From the NCBI GenBank assembly GCA_035649575.1, contig DASRJH010000003.1, positions 1 through 20,849 of the forward strand: a stretch of 20,849 nt of DNA, in the 5' to 3' direction. The notes below the pieces were generated by a model. The model worked only from the letters and a program-made list of their open reading frames with translations, was not told the DNA's origin and ran no database searches. Below are positions 13,774 through 20,849 of this stretch, piece after piece (positions within the stretch are counted from its first letter, which is position 1; each line of letters opens with the position of its first letter). This DNA is from DASVAL01 sp035649575 (GTDB lineage: Bacteria; Planctomycetota; UBA1135; UBA2386). A program made the translations under genes and the position numbers.

Positions 13774-13815
13774 ATGGACTGTTGCGGCGGTGCCTGCCCG
13801 CACTACTTCGCATGA
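13774..13815 (+). CDS. Cys-rich 13-residue mini-ORF overlapping the NYN gene start (possible leader peptide)
   Basis: ATG 13774 opens a 13-codon frame, MDCCGGACPHYFA, with three Cys codons (3, 4 and 8). Its stop TGA 13813-13815 overlaps the ATG of the NYN gene as ATGA. The ATG sits 6 nt after a promoter-like box that has the same placement over the P1 peptidase start. Leaderless, Cys-rich short ORFs that overlap the next gene act as cysteine-responsive attenuators in mycobacteria, so a similar role is conceivable. Translation is not proven, and the ORF is short enough to be chance. Confidence 0.4.
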   Translation: MDCCGGACPHYFA

Positions 13816-14336
13816 CGAGACACAAGCGCCGCGGTCCGCTGCCCGTGCCACCGCCTCTCGGCGGCATCGTGATCGACGGCAGCAACGTGATCGCAAGCGG
13901 CAGTGGCCGTGCTTTGATGCGGCTCGACCTCGCCGAACAGTGGTTCCATGCGTGGCGTCCCGATCTGCCGATCCAGGTGTTCGTCGACTCGACGACGGCG
14001 CGGCGTTGCCGCCCCGAGATCCAGGACGAACTGCGCGCACGCTGCGCCGACGTGACCGAGGGCCGCGCGCGATACGCCGTGTGCCCGCGCGGCGAGCCCG
14101 CGGATCCCTATGTGCTGCAGCACGCACGCGAGCACCAGGCGCTCGTCGTTTCGAACGACCGCTACTTCGACTACGAGGACCTGCGCGCCAACGTGATCAC
14201 GGTGCAGTTCACGCTCGAAGGCCCCGTGTTCCAGGTGTTCGAGGAGGCGACGTGGTTTCGCAAGCCCGGCAGCGCGCTGCGCGTGTCGATGGCCGATCTG
14301 CAGCGGCTCGGCGCGCCGTCAGAGCCAGCGCCGTGA
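13812..14336 (+). CDS. NYN/PIN-like domain ribonuclease (Zc3h12a-like)
   Basis: A protein of 174 residues from ATG 13812. NYN domains are metal-dependent RNases of the PIN-like fold. The acidic residues expected in the active site are in place: Asp22 in VIDGSNV, Asp59 in VFVDS, Asp98 in EPADPYVL and Asp116 in VVSNDRYFDYEDL. The SNDRYFDY segment is typical of the Zc3h12a-like branch. There is no signal peptide or added domain, so it should be cytoplasmic. The start overlaps the Cys-rich mini-ORF, so translation may be coupled to it. The gene ends 5 bp before the convergent methyltransferase stop. Targets are unknown; tRNA or mRNA cleavage would fit the family. Confidence 0.85.
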   Translation: MTRHKRRGPLPVPPPLGGIVIDGSNVIASGSGRALMRLDLAEQWFHAWRPDLPIQVFVDSTTARRCRPEIQDELRARCADVTEGRARYAVCPRGEPADPYVLQHAREHQALVVSNDRYFDYEDLRANVITVQFTLEGPVFQVFEEATWFRKPGSALRVSMADLQRLGAPSEPAP

Positions 14337-14341
14337 ACACG

Positions 14342-15193
14342 TCACCCCACGCGCGCGCGCGCCTGCACGATGCTGTCCCAGAACACGGCGTCCGGATCGC
14401 GCGCGACACGCTGCAACTCCTGCTGCATGCCGACGACGACTTCGTGCGGGACCTTGCCTGCCTTGGCCAGAGCCGGCGCGCCGCTCAGCAACAGGTCGGT
14501 CCAGTAGGTGAGGAACTCGGCGCGATCGCCGGGCTGCCGGTTGTCCAGGTGGAACGTCTTGACCTCGGTGTGGATGTCGACGAAGCCGTTCTTCTGCAGC
14601 AGGTTGCCGAGCTTCGCGCCGACGAACGGGTCGCCGCCCATCTCCATATGCGCGTCGTTGAACGCGCGCCAATACCGCAGCGTGTTCGGGCTGTACGGAT
14701 CGAGGAAGAAGGTCGCGTTCATGACCTCGGTGACGACGACCGGCGAGCCCGAGCGCAGCACGCGCCGCACCTCGGCGAGCGTGCGCGCGGGATCGGCGAC
14801 GTGCTCGAGGATCCAGCACAGGAACGCGCCGTCGAACGTGTCGACCGCGAACGGCAGTGTCTCGGCGTTCGCTTCGTGCGCCGTGAACCTGCCCTTGGCC
14901 AGCGCACAGTGCTCGAGGTGGGCCCGCGCGCGCACGAGGTTGTCGGCGCTGCGATCGACGCCGGTCACGTGCAACGACGGGAAGCGCCGCAGCAGGATCT
15001 CGGTCTGCGCGCCGACGCCGCAGCCGACTTCGAGCACGTTCCTGCAGCGGCGGAACGGCAGGCGGTCGTGCACGGCATCGGCGAGGAACTCGGCCTGGTG
15101 GTAGAGCCGATCGCGCTCCTGGGCCGTGTAGCCGTGCAGGTAGCCACCACGCGTGTTGGCACGCCGCCTCTTGGTCTTCGGCGATGCACGCAT
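14342..15193 (-). CDS. Class I SAM-dependent methyltransferase
   Basis: A protein of 283 residues. I chose ATG 15193 because a GAGAGG Shine-Dalgarno lies about 9 nt upstream; ATG 15223 is in frame but has none. The basic N-terminus (KTKRRRANTRGG) precedes GYTAQERDRLYHQAEFL. Motif I is VLEVGCGVGAQT (53-64), the acidic end of strand 2 is VTGVDRS (Asp80), and DGAFLCWILEHVADP (121-135) is the usual motif IV region. The Tyr- and Trp-rich C-terminal part (RYWRAF, FLTYWTDLLLSG) probably forms the acceptor pocket. It resembles planctomycete methyltransferases of unknown, small-molecule type. It lies 79 bp downstream of the MFS gene on the same strand and could be the last gene of that operon. Confidence 0.85.
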   Translation of the reverse strand: MRASPKTKRRRANTRGGYLHGYTAQERDRLYHQAEFLADAVHDRLPFRRCRNVLEVGCGVGAQTEILLRRFPSLHVTGVDRSADNLVRARAHLEHCALAKGRFTAHEANAETLPFAVDTFDGAFLCWILEHVADPARTLAEVRRVLRSGSPVVVTEVMNATFFLDPYSPNTLRYWRAFNDAHMEMGGDPFVGAKLGNLLQKNGFVDIHTEVKTFHLDNRQPGDRAEFLTYWTDLLLSGAPALAKAGKVPHEVVVGMQQELQRVARDPDAVFWDSIVQARARVG

Positions 15194-15272
15194 GGGCCTC
15201 GTCCTCTCTTTGGACCTCCGCATGGGCGCGATCGTGGAGCCGGTGTCGCGTGAACGCAAGGCACAGCCGAAG

Positions 15273-16499
15273 TCACAGTCGGCCGCGCGCGCAGCGCGAG
15301 TGCTCGCCGCGATGGAGGAGCGCGAAGCCGATGCAGGCAGCGAGGCCAAAGGCGCCACAAGACCACCACAGCGCCTCGGGTCCTGCCGCGTCGTAGAGCG
15401 CGCCGCCGAGCAGCGGCGCGAGCACGAGACCGGCACAGAAGGTCATGCCGTAGGCGCCGTTGTAGGCGCCGCGCGCGTGTGGCGGCGCGCGGTCGTTGAC
15501 GTAGGCACCGAGCATCGGCATCTGCAACAGCTCGCCCGCGGCGACGACGACCATCGCGATCACGACGGCGAAGGCACCGATCGGCAGCAACAGGCACAGG
15601 TAGCCGAGACCGACGATTGCGGCGCCGCGCGCGACGAGCGGCAAGGCGGCGCGGTAACGCAGCAGGTGCACGGTCGGCATCTCGAACAGCATGATCATCA
15701 CGGGGTTGATCGCGAGGAACCATCCGATCTCCGACTTCGAGTAGCCGCCGTGCTCTTCGAGGAAGCGCGTGCCCGTCGTGAAGTACTGCATGAATGCGAT
15801 CAGCACGGCGAGGTTGGCCGCCATGAGGCACAGGAAGTGGCGGTCGAGCAACGGCTGGCCGTGGCGCGCGTCGTCGGCCTCGCGCGGCGGTGGCGCCGGA
15901 TTCCAGTGCCGCAGGCAAACGAGCAGCCACAGCGCGGCGAGCGCACAGGTCCCGCCGTCCGCGACGAACATGAGCCGGAAGTCGACCATCGTCAGGTAGC
16001 CGCCGATCGTCGGGCCGAACGCCCAGCCCGCGTTCATCGCGAGGCGGTTCAGCGACAGCGCCTTGCGCCGCAGGGCCGGCTCGCAGCTGATCGCGACGGC
16101 CGTGAGGCTGCCGGGGCGGAACGCGTCGTTGAGCACGCCGAGCACGAACACCGAGACGGCGAGCAGCCAGGGATCGCGGATCTGGGTCATCCCGAGCATC
16201 CAGACGCCTGTCGCGGCGAGTGTGCAGATCTGCGTGCGCACGGGCCCGTACCGATCCGTGAGCCAGCCGCCGAGCCAGCTGCCCGCGAACGCGCCGGCGC
16301 CGTAGGCGCTCAAGAAGCCGCCGGCCTGGGCGGCCGAGTAGTCGAACTCCTTCTTGAGGTAGAGGCTCAGGAACGGCACGACCATCGAGCCGCAGCGGTT
16401 GATGAAGCCAGCGGCGCAGAGCACCCAGGTCAGTGCGGGCAGACCGCCGAACGCGTCGCGGTAGAGGACCGCGATGGGGCGCAGCGGGTTCGCGGCCAT
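15273..16499 (-). CDS. Major facilitator superfamily transporter
   Basis: A protein of 408 residues with about twelve membrane helices, the normal MFS size. Helices begin at LTWVLCAAGFINRCGSMVVPFLSLYL. The loop between helices 2 and 3 has GGWLTDRYGPVRTQ, matching the G-x-L-x-D-R-x-G signature. A polar central loop (RHWNPAPPPREADDARHGQP) splits the two halves. The second half includes AANLAVLIAFMQYFTTGTRF and GAAIVGLGYLCLLLPIGAFAVVIAMVVVAAGEL. The ATG at 16499 overlaps the upstream permease stop by one base (TGATG), so the gene is coupled to the ABC exporter operon. A drug or small-product exporter is likely; the substrate is unknown. Confidence 0.9.
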   Translation of the reverse strand: MAANPLRPIAVLYRDAFGGLPALTWVLCAAGFINRCGSMVVPFLSLYLKKEFDYSAAQAGGFLSAYGAGAFAGSWLGGWLTDRYGPVRTQICTLAATGVWMLGMTQIRDPWLLAVSVFVLGVLNDAFRPGSLTAVAISCEPALRRKALSLNRLAMNAGWAFGPTIGGYLTMVDFRLMFVADGGTCALAALWLLVCLRHWNPAPPPREADDARHGQPLLDRHFLCLMAANLAVLIAFMQYFTTGTRFLEEHGGYSKSEIGWFLAINPVMIMLFEMPTVHLLRYRAALPLVARGAAIVGLGYLCLLLPIGAFAVVIAMVVVAAGELLQMPMLGAYVNDRAPPHARGAYNGAYGMTFCAGLVLAPLLGGALYDAAGPEALWWSCGAFGLAACIGFALLHRGEHSRCARGRL

Positions 16500-17668
16500 C
16501 AGCCGCGCCGCAGCGCCTGGGTCGGCGTCAACCGCGCCGCGCGCCACGCGGGGATCAGGCCGCCGACGAGGCCGAGCAACGCGGCGAACACGATCGACTC
16601 GAGCATCACCGCAGGCGTCGTGCGGAACCCGAACACGACTTCCGAGAACGTCTGGTTCATCGTGCCGAACTGCAGCCCTTGGAACGGCAGCACGAGCGCA
16701 CAGCCGACGACGCCGCCGAGCACGCCGATCACCAGCGCCTCGAACAGGAACGCGATCAGGATCGCGTACGGCCGGTAACCGAGCGCCTTCAGGATGCCGA
16801 TCTCGTGGATGCGCGCGCCGATCGTGCTCAGCATCGAGTTGATGCCGGTGAACAGCGCGCCGACCCCCATGATCACCGCGAGGAAGATGCCGCAGACCAC
16901 GAAGGTGAACGACAGGTCCGACGTCTGGCTCGCGAGGTAGTCGCGCTCCGTCTGCACCTTCGGCTGTACTCGCAGGTCGCTCTCGTAGCGCTGCTGCAAC
17001 GCGGCGAGGTCCGCGTTCGGCGCGACCTTCGCGATCAGGCGGCTGTGCACCGGCCGCTGCAGCGCCTCGGACAGGCGATCGAGATCGCCCCAGATCTCGC
17101 TGACGTACCCGCCCTTGCCCGTGAACGAGCCGACGATGCGGAACGGCACCGTGTTGATTCGAAGCACGTCGCCGACCTTGCAGTCGGCGACGCGGTCGAC
17201 GAGGGCGCTGCCGACGATCAGCTCGTCGCTGCCCGGCGTGAAGCGCCGCCCACCGGGCTGGATCTGCAGGTCGTCGCCGTGGATCGCGAACGTCATCGGC
17301 TCGACGCCGCGCATCGCGACGTTGGTCTGGCCGCCGTCGTATCGCGTCAGCAGAATCGCGAGGAAGAGCTCGGCGCTCGCGAGCGGCTGGCCCTTGTCGT
17401 CGCGGACGACCTCGGGAACCTCCTTCGCGAGTACCTCGCACTGCTCGCGCGTGAGGCCCGACTCGCCCTCGGACGTCGCGCCCTTGCGCAGGAACACGGC
17501 CACGTCGGTTCTGCCTCTCTCCTGGAACATCGTACCGAAGCCTTCACCGAGGGAGAGCATGCCCGCGAGCACGGCGATCGTCGCGCCGACCGCGCAGATC
17601 GTCAGCACGGTCGACGAGCGCCGGCCGATCAGGCTGCGCACGCTGTAGGCGATCGGGACGAGGGCCAT
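16499..17668 (-). CDS. FtsX/MacB-type ABC transporter permease, second copy
   Basis: A protein of 389 residues from ATG 17668. There is an N-terminal helix (~18-40), a large extracytoplasmic MacB-type domain (~45-260), three C-terminal helices (~265-290, ~315-340, ~355-378) and an FtsX signature region containing IGARIHEIGILKALGYRPYAIL. The C-terminal segment ends PAWRAARLTPTQALRRG, as in MacB/LolC proteins. A strong GGGAGGTGG lies just before the start, which overlaps the upstream permease stop as TGATG. The two permeases are the same length but divergent, so a heterodimer with the ATPase is likely. With the adaptor this makes a MacAB-like mechanotransmission exporter for peptides, lipids or drugs. 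Confidence 0.92.
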   Translation of the reverse strand: MALVPIAYSVRSLIGRRSSTVLTICAVGATIAVLAGMLSLGEGFGTMFQERGRTDVAVFLRKGATSEGESGLTREQCEVLAKEVPEVVRDDKGQPLASAELFLAILLTRYDGGQTNVAMRGVEPMTFAIHGDDLQIQPGGRRFTPGSDELIVGSALVDRVADCKVGDVLRINTVPFRIVGSFTGKGGYVSEIWGDLDRLSEALQRPVHSRLIAKVAPNADLAALQQRYESDLRVQPKVQTERDYLASQTSDLSFTFVVCGIFLAVIMGVGALFTGINSMLSTIGARIHEIGILKALGYRPYAILIAFLFEALVIGVLGGVVGCALVLPFQGLQFGTMNQTFSEVVFGFRTTPAVMLESIVFAALLGLVGGLIPAWRAARLTPTQALRRG

Positions 17669-18837
17669 CACGCCACCTCCCGGATCGCGCCGACGGCGGT
17701 GAGCCGCGCGGCGTGCAGCCCTGGCACGAGGCCGGACAACAGCCCCGTGCCGAGCGCGACCGCGCCGCCGAGCAGGAACGTGTAGCCGTCGAGGCCGAAG
17801 CCCGGCATGCGGTTGGCCAGCATCGACTGCAGCGTGCCCTCGATCAGCAGCGCGAGTGTGATGCCGGCGGAGGCACCGATGCAGCAGACGAGCACGGCTT
17901 CGACGATCAGCAGCTGTGCCGCCGTGCGGTCCGTGAAGCCGAGCGCCTTCATGATGCCGATGTCGCGTGTGCGTTCGCGCCCGGCGAGCAGCATCGTGTT
18001 GAGCACCGCGAAGAAGATCGCGAACACGACTGCGCCGCCGATCAGCGGCAGCAGGTTGACGAGATCGCCGAGCATGCTGATGAACTGCCGGTTGAACTCG
18101 GCCTCGGTCATCGTGCGCACGCGCTGCGGCCCGTTCTCGAACATCGAGTCGACCGCCTGCTGTACGGTGACGGGCGCCGTCCCCTTCGCGAGGCGCAGCA
18201 TGTAGACGCCGACGCCTTGGGGACCGTGCGCGCCTCCCTGCTCGAGCGACTCGCGCAGGTAGTCGTAGTGGAAGTACATCGTCTGCTCGTCGATCGCGAG
18301 CGACTTGCTCGCGTAGAGTCCGGCGATCGTGAACAGCCACGGCTGCCCGTCCGTGCGCGTGAAGATCGTGCCCGCGATCGGCACCGTCTGGCCGACGCGC
18401 CAGCCGTACTTCGCGGCGGTGGCGCGGCCGACGATGCACGCGGTGCGCGTCTTCGCGAACTCGTCGTAGCTGCCCTCGACGAGATACATCTCGGGGTAGC
18501 TGACGAAGAACGTCTCGGGATCGATGCCGAACTGCGCGAAGAACCCGCCCTTGTCCTGCTCGTAGCGACCGCCGAACCACTGCCACTTGCAGATCGCCTC
18601 GATGCCGGGCACGGTGGCCAGCTTCTGCTGGTACGAGAGCGGCAGATCGACGAACAGGCTCACCGCGGACTGGATGAGCAGGCGGTTCGCGGCCGCCGCA
18701 TCGAGCGTGCGGCTCAGGCCCGCGGACACCGCGTGCAGCATGCTGACGAGGAACACCGCGACCGCGACCGAGCCGAAGGTCAGCAGGGACCGCACCGGGT
18801 GGCCGAGCAGGTTGCGCCACAAGAGTCGCCAGGGCAT
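17668..18837 (-). CDS. FtsX/MacB-type ABC transporter permease, first copy
   Basis: A protein of 389 residues from ATG 18837, with GAGGAA about 9 nt upstream. It starts MPWRLLWRNLLGHPVRSLLTFGSVAVAVFL (first helix ~18-38), then has the extracytoplasmic domain (~40-265) and three C-terminal helices. The conserved loop reads GRERTRDIGIMKALGFTDRTAAQLL, and the end is PGLHAARLTAVGAIREVA, both typical of FtsX-superfamily permeases. It lies 3 bp after the ATPase stop and overlaps the second permease by one base. Its extracytoplasmic domain differs clearly from that of the second copy, which fits two distinct half-permeases rather than a recent duplication. Confidence 0.92.
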   Translation of the reverse strand: MPWRLLWRNLLGHPVRSLLTFGSVAVAVFLVSMLHAVSAGLSRTLDAAAANRLLIQSAVSLFVDLPLSYQQKLATVPGIEAICKWQWFGGRYEQDKGGFFAQFGIDPETFFVSYPEMYLVEGSYDEFAKTRTACIVGRATAAKYGWRVGQTVPIAGTIFTRTDGQPWLFTIAGLYASKSLAIDEQTMYFHYDYLRESLEQGGAHGPQGVGVYMLRLAKGTAPVTVQQAVDSMFENGPQRVRTMTEAEFNRQFISMLGDLVNLLPLIGGAVVFAIFFAVLNTMLLAGRERTRDIGIMKALGFTDRTAAQLLIVEAVLVCCIGASAGITLALLIEGTLQSMLANRMPGFGLDGYTFLLGGAVALGTGLLSGLVPGLHAARLTAVGAIREVA

Positions 18838-18840
18838 GGC

Positions 18841-19566
18841 TCAGTTCCTCGAGGCGTGCCCTGCGGCCGCCTTGCGGTTGTCGTCGATGCGGCCGAGCTT
18901 GCCCTTGTCGAGGTGGATCACCTGATCGGCGAAGGCAGCGGCTTCGGGATCGTGCGTCACCATGAGGATCGTCTTGTGCAATTCGCGGTTGAGCCTCTGC
19001 AGCAGCTCGAGCACCTGGTCCGCCGTCGAGCGGTCGAGGTCGCCCGTCGGCTCGTCGGCGAGGATCACCTGCGGGTCGGTCGCGAACGCGCGCGCGATCG
19101 CGACACGCTGCTCCTGGCCGCCCGACAGCTCGCGCGGCTTGTGGTCCATGCGGTCCTTGAGCCCGACGAGCTCTAGGGCCCGTTCGGCCTGGGCGCGCCG
19201 CTTCTGCCTCGACAGCGGGGCCAGCAACAGCGGCAGCTCGACGTTCTCGCGCGCGGTGAGCACGGGCAGCAGGTTGAAGCCCTGGAAGACGAAGCCGATG
19301 TTCGCGGCGCGCCAATGCGCGAGCTCGCTGCCGCCGAGTGCATTGAGATCGGTGCCGCCGACCACCACGCGGCCGCTGTCGGCGTGGTCGAGGCCGCCGA
19401 TCAGGTTGAGCAGCGTCGTCTTGCCCGAGCCCGACGGACCCATGAGCGCGCAGAACGCGCCGCCGTCCATGCTGAGGTCCAGTGCGTCGAGCACGACGAG
19501 CGTTTCGCCGCCGCGGCGGTAGGTCTTGGTGGCATGACGGATTTCGATGGCTGTGGCCATGGCCAA
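18841..19566 (-). CDS. ABC transporter ATP-binding protein (MacB/LolD-type)
   Basis: A protein of 241 residues that powers the two adjacent FtsX-type permeases. Walker A is GPSGSGKT (43-50), the Q-loop is VFQGFNLLP (Gln95), the signature is LSGGQ (147-151, followed by EQRVAIARA), Walker B is VILADEPT (167-174) with catalytic Glu172, the D-loop is GDLD and the switch is His205 in VTHD. The FNLLPVLTARENVELPLL stretch is typical of the LolD/MacB class. The start is ATG 19566; an in-frame ATG two codons on (19560) is equally possible, and neither has a good Shine-Dalgarno. The adaptor gene ends 33 bp upstream on the same strand. Confidence 0.95.
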   Translation of the reverse strand: MAMATAIEIRHATKTYRRGGETLVVLDALDLSMDGGAFCALMGPSGSGKTTLLNLIGGLDHADSGRVVVGGTDLNALGGSELAHWRAANIGFVFQGFNLLPVLTARENVELPLLLAPLSRQKRRAQAERALELVGLKDRMDHKPRELSGGQEQRVAIARAFATDPQVILADEPTGDLDRSTADQVLELLQRLNRELHKTILMVTHDPEAAAFADQVIHLDKGKLGRIDDNRKAAAGHASRN

Positions 19567-19599
19567 TGCGAGTGGTGGAGACGTGGTGGGGTGGGGAGA

Positions 19600-20849
19600 T
19601 TATTTCGCGATGGGTCGGACGCGGCTGCCGTCCTGCAGCGTCGACGGTGGATCGAGCACGATGCACTGCCCGGGCAAGAGACCGGCGGCGATCGCGACGC
19701 GGCCTGCTTTGCGTTCGCCGGCCGTCACGGGCTGGAAGCGCACGGTGTCGCGTTCGAGCACGAACGCACCCGTCAGGCCTTTGACCTGGACGATGGCCTG
19801 TTCGGGCACGACGACCACGCGCGCATCGCGCGGCGCGGTCTCGGGTGCTTGTGCGCCGGCCGCGCGAAACACGACGCGAACGCCCATTTCGGGGCGCAGC
19901 CGCTCGTTGCGCTGCAGCAGGCGCACGCGTACTTCGACGGTCGCCTTCTGGCGGTCGGCGGTCGGCCAGATGCGGTCGACGACGCCTTCGAGGCGGTCGT
20001 CGGGGAACGCATCGAGGAACACGTCGGCCGGCGCGCCGAGGCTCACCGAGCCGAGCGCCGTCTCGGTGACGTTGGCCTGGACCTCGAGCGAATCGAAGTC
20101 GACCATCGTGCAGACCGCGCCGCGCGCATTGCTGCCGCCCTGAACGTTCGGCGAGACGACCTCGCCGACCTCGGCGTCCTTGAGCACGACGACGCCGTCG
20201 AACGGCGCGCGCAGGTCGGTCTTGTCGAGCCGCGCCTTGGCCTCGAGCATTGCTGCTGCCGCGACGTCCTGCTGGGCCTTCGCCACCGAGAGGTCGGCGG
20301 TGGCCACGAGAATGCGCTGCCGCGCGGTCGCCGCGGCCGTCGTGCTTGCCGCGATGCCTGCTTCGAGTGCGGCGAGCCGCGCCGTGGCGGCGTCGAGGTC
20401 GGTGCGCGCCCGCTCGACGTCGCGCAAGGACCCGATGCCGGACCGCAGCATCTCCTCGGCGCGCAGATGCTCGTTCTTGGCCCATCCGAGCTGCGCCTTC
20501 GCTTCGTCGCGTTGGGCCGATGCCGTCACGGTCGCGGCTTCGGCTTCGGCGAGAACGGCCCGGCTCGCGGCCTCGGAGAGCTCGCTGCGCTGCACGGCGG
20601 CCGCCGCGGCGGCGAGGTCGGCCTCCGCGCGCTGCAGCGCGGCCCGGAACTCGTCGGCAAACAGCCTCGCGACGATGTCGCCCTTCTTCACGACCGACCC
20701 CTCGCGCACCGTGAGGTCGACGATGCGGCCCGGGACGTCCGACGACAGCGCGGCGCGTCGGCCCGCGACGATGTAGCCGTTCGCCGCGGTGCCGCGCACG
20801 GCCGCCGCGGCGGCAGCTCCGGTCTCGCTGACGACGATCGTGCTCACCT
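19600..20849 (-). CDS. HlyD/MacA-type efflux adaptor (membrane fusion protein), N-terminus beyond the window
   Basis: About 415 residues are visible. The frame runs off the right edge, and the membrane anchor expected at the N-terminus is not included; the GTG at 20847 is probably an internal Val. The first lipoyl half is NGYIVAGRRAALSSDVPGRIVDLTVREGSVVKKGDIVARL. A long Ala/Glu/Arg-rich coiled-coil hairpin (~75-225) follows, and the second lipoyl half is KTDLRAPFDGVVVLKDAEVGEVVSP. The beta-barrel domain includes SLEVQANVTE and LRPEMGVRVVF, and a membrane-proximal domain ends the protein (TAK-type stop at 19600). Such adaptors connect the inner-membrane ABC pump to an outer-membrane channel. 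It is the first visible gene of the operon. Confidence 0.92.
   Translation of the reverse strand, partial: VSTIVVSETGAAAAAAVRGTAANGYIVAGRRAALSSDVPGRIVDLTVREGSVVKKGDIVARLFADEFRAALQRAEADLAAAAAAVQRSELSEAASRAVLAEAEAATVTASAQRDEAKAQLGWAKNEHLRAEEMLRSGIGSLRDVERARTDLDAATARLAALEAGIAASTTAAATARQRILVATADLSVAKAQQDVAAAAMLEAKARLDKTDLRAPFDGVVVLKDAEVGEVVSPNVQGGSNARGAVCTMVDFDSLEVQANVTETALGSVSLGAPADVFLDAFPDDRLEGVVDRIWPTADRQKATVEVRVRLLQRNERLRPEMGVRVVFRAAGAQAPETAPRDARVVVVPEQAIVQVKGLTGAFVLERDTVRFQPVTAGERKAGRVAIAAGLLPGQCIVLDPPSTLQDGSRVRPIAK

Noticed and set aside
13813..13815. Third Sec codon: UGA at the end of the mini-ORF as readthrough
   Set aside because: The downstream frame does not continue into a recognisable protein; the UGA forms a normal ATGA overlap with the NYN start.
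12446..15253. A 935-codon open frame on the plus strand, and similar long frames such as 6234-8675 on the minus strand
   Set aside because: These are antisense shadows of well-supported genes in very GC-rich DNA. Their translations are Arg/Ala/His-rich and show no domain.
1..20849. CRISPR array, tRNA/rRNA genes, insertion sequence or integrase
   Set aside because: No regularly spaced repeats, cloverleaf-like sequences or transposase/integrase motifs were seen on either strand by eye; a tool-based scan was not possible.

Overview
The window is a very GC-rich (roughly 70 percent by eye), gene-dense bacterial chromosome segment. The best guess is a member of the Planctomycetota. The evidence is a redoxin/cytochrome c/copper-monooxygenase fusion, a long TlpA-type thioredoxin with a helical N-terminal half, an RRM RNA-binding protein, and several starts that look leaderless rather than Shine-Dalgarno led. 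No rRNA, tRNA, CRISPR array or intact mobile element was seen, so the taxonomic call is an inference.

Layout. At the left edge is the C-terminal part of a family 9 glycosyltransferase (2-517). It converges on a translationally coupled pair on the minus strand: an i-type-lysozyme-like membrane protein (484-978) and an EamA/DMT transporter (975-1886). Divergent from these is a 603-residue secreted redoxin/cytochrome c/copper type II monooxygenase-like protein (1972-3783). It faces a lipoprotein MsrA (3803-4489). Next come an RRM protein (4709-5227), whose ribosome-binding site lies in a strong predicted RNA stem, and a short DnaE-type polymerase alpha subunit (5301-8558).

Bases 8559-10060 are a scar. 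They hold two inverted repeats, one of them a perfect 32-bp palindrome, then a decayed dinD gene, then a frameshifted and truncated DUF692 gene on the opposite strand. Upstream of the DUF692 remnant, and coupled to it, is a secreted protein with a CPPCGM tail (10057-10944). A lipoprotein P1-family (S58, DmpA-like) peptidase follows (11236-12426).

The most remarkable locus is 12464-13672 on the minus strand. It is a TlpA/thioredoxin-like exported protein whose frame is interrupted only by two UGA codons, and these fall exactly where the two cysteines of the CxxC active site belong. A perfect 6-bp stem with a GGUC loop lies 22 and 31 nt downstream of the two UGAs, as expected for a bacterial SECIS. 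I read this as a selenoprotein with a Sec-Leu-Ala-Sec (UxxU) redox centre. Divergent from it is a 13-codon Cys-rich mini-ORF with an ATGA overlap onto a NYN-domain ribonuclease gene (13812-14336). The mini-ORF start sits in the same promoter-like box as the P1 peptidase start.

The right third is on the minus strand. A tightly packed export operon runs adaptor (HlyD/MacA-like), ABC ATPase, two FtsX/MacB-type permeases and an MFS transporter (20849 down to 15273). A class I methyltransferase (14342-15193) lies just downstream.

Together the MsrA lipoprotein, the redoxin fusion and the putative diselenide thioredoxin suggest substantial thiol, selenol and metal redox chemistry outside the cytoplasm. 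This link is inferred from predicted location only.
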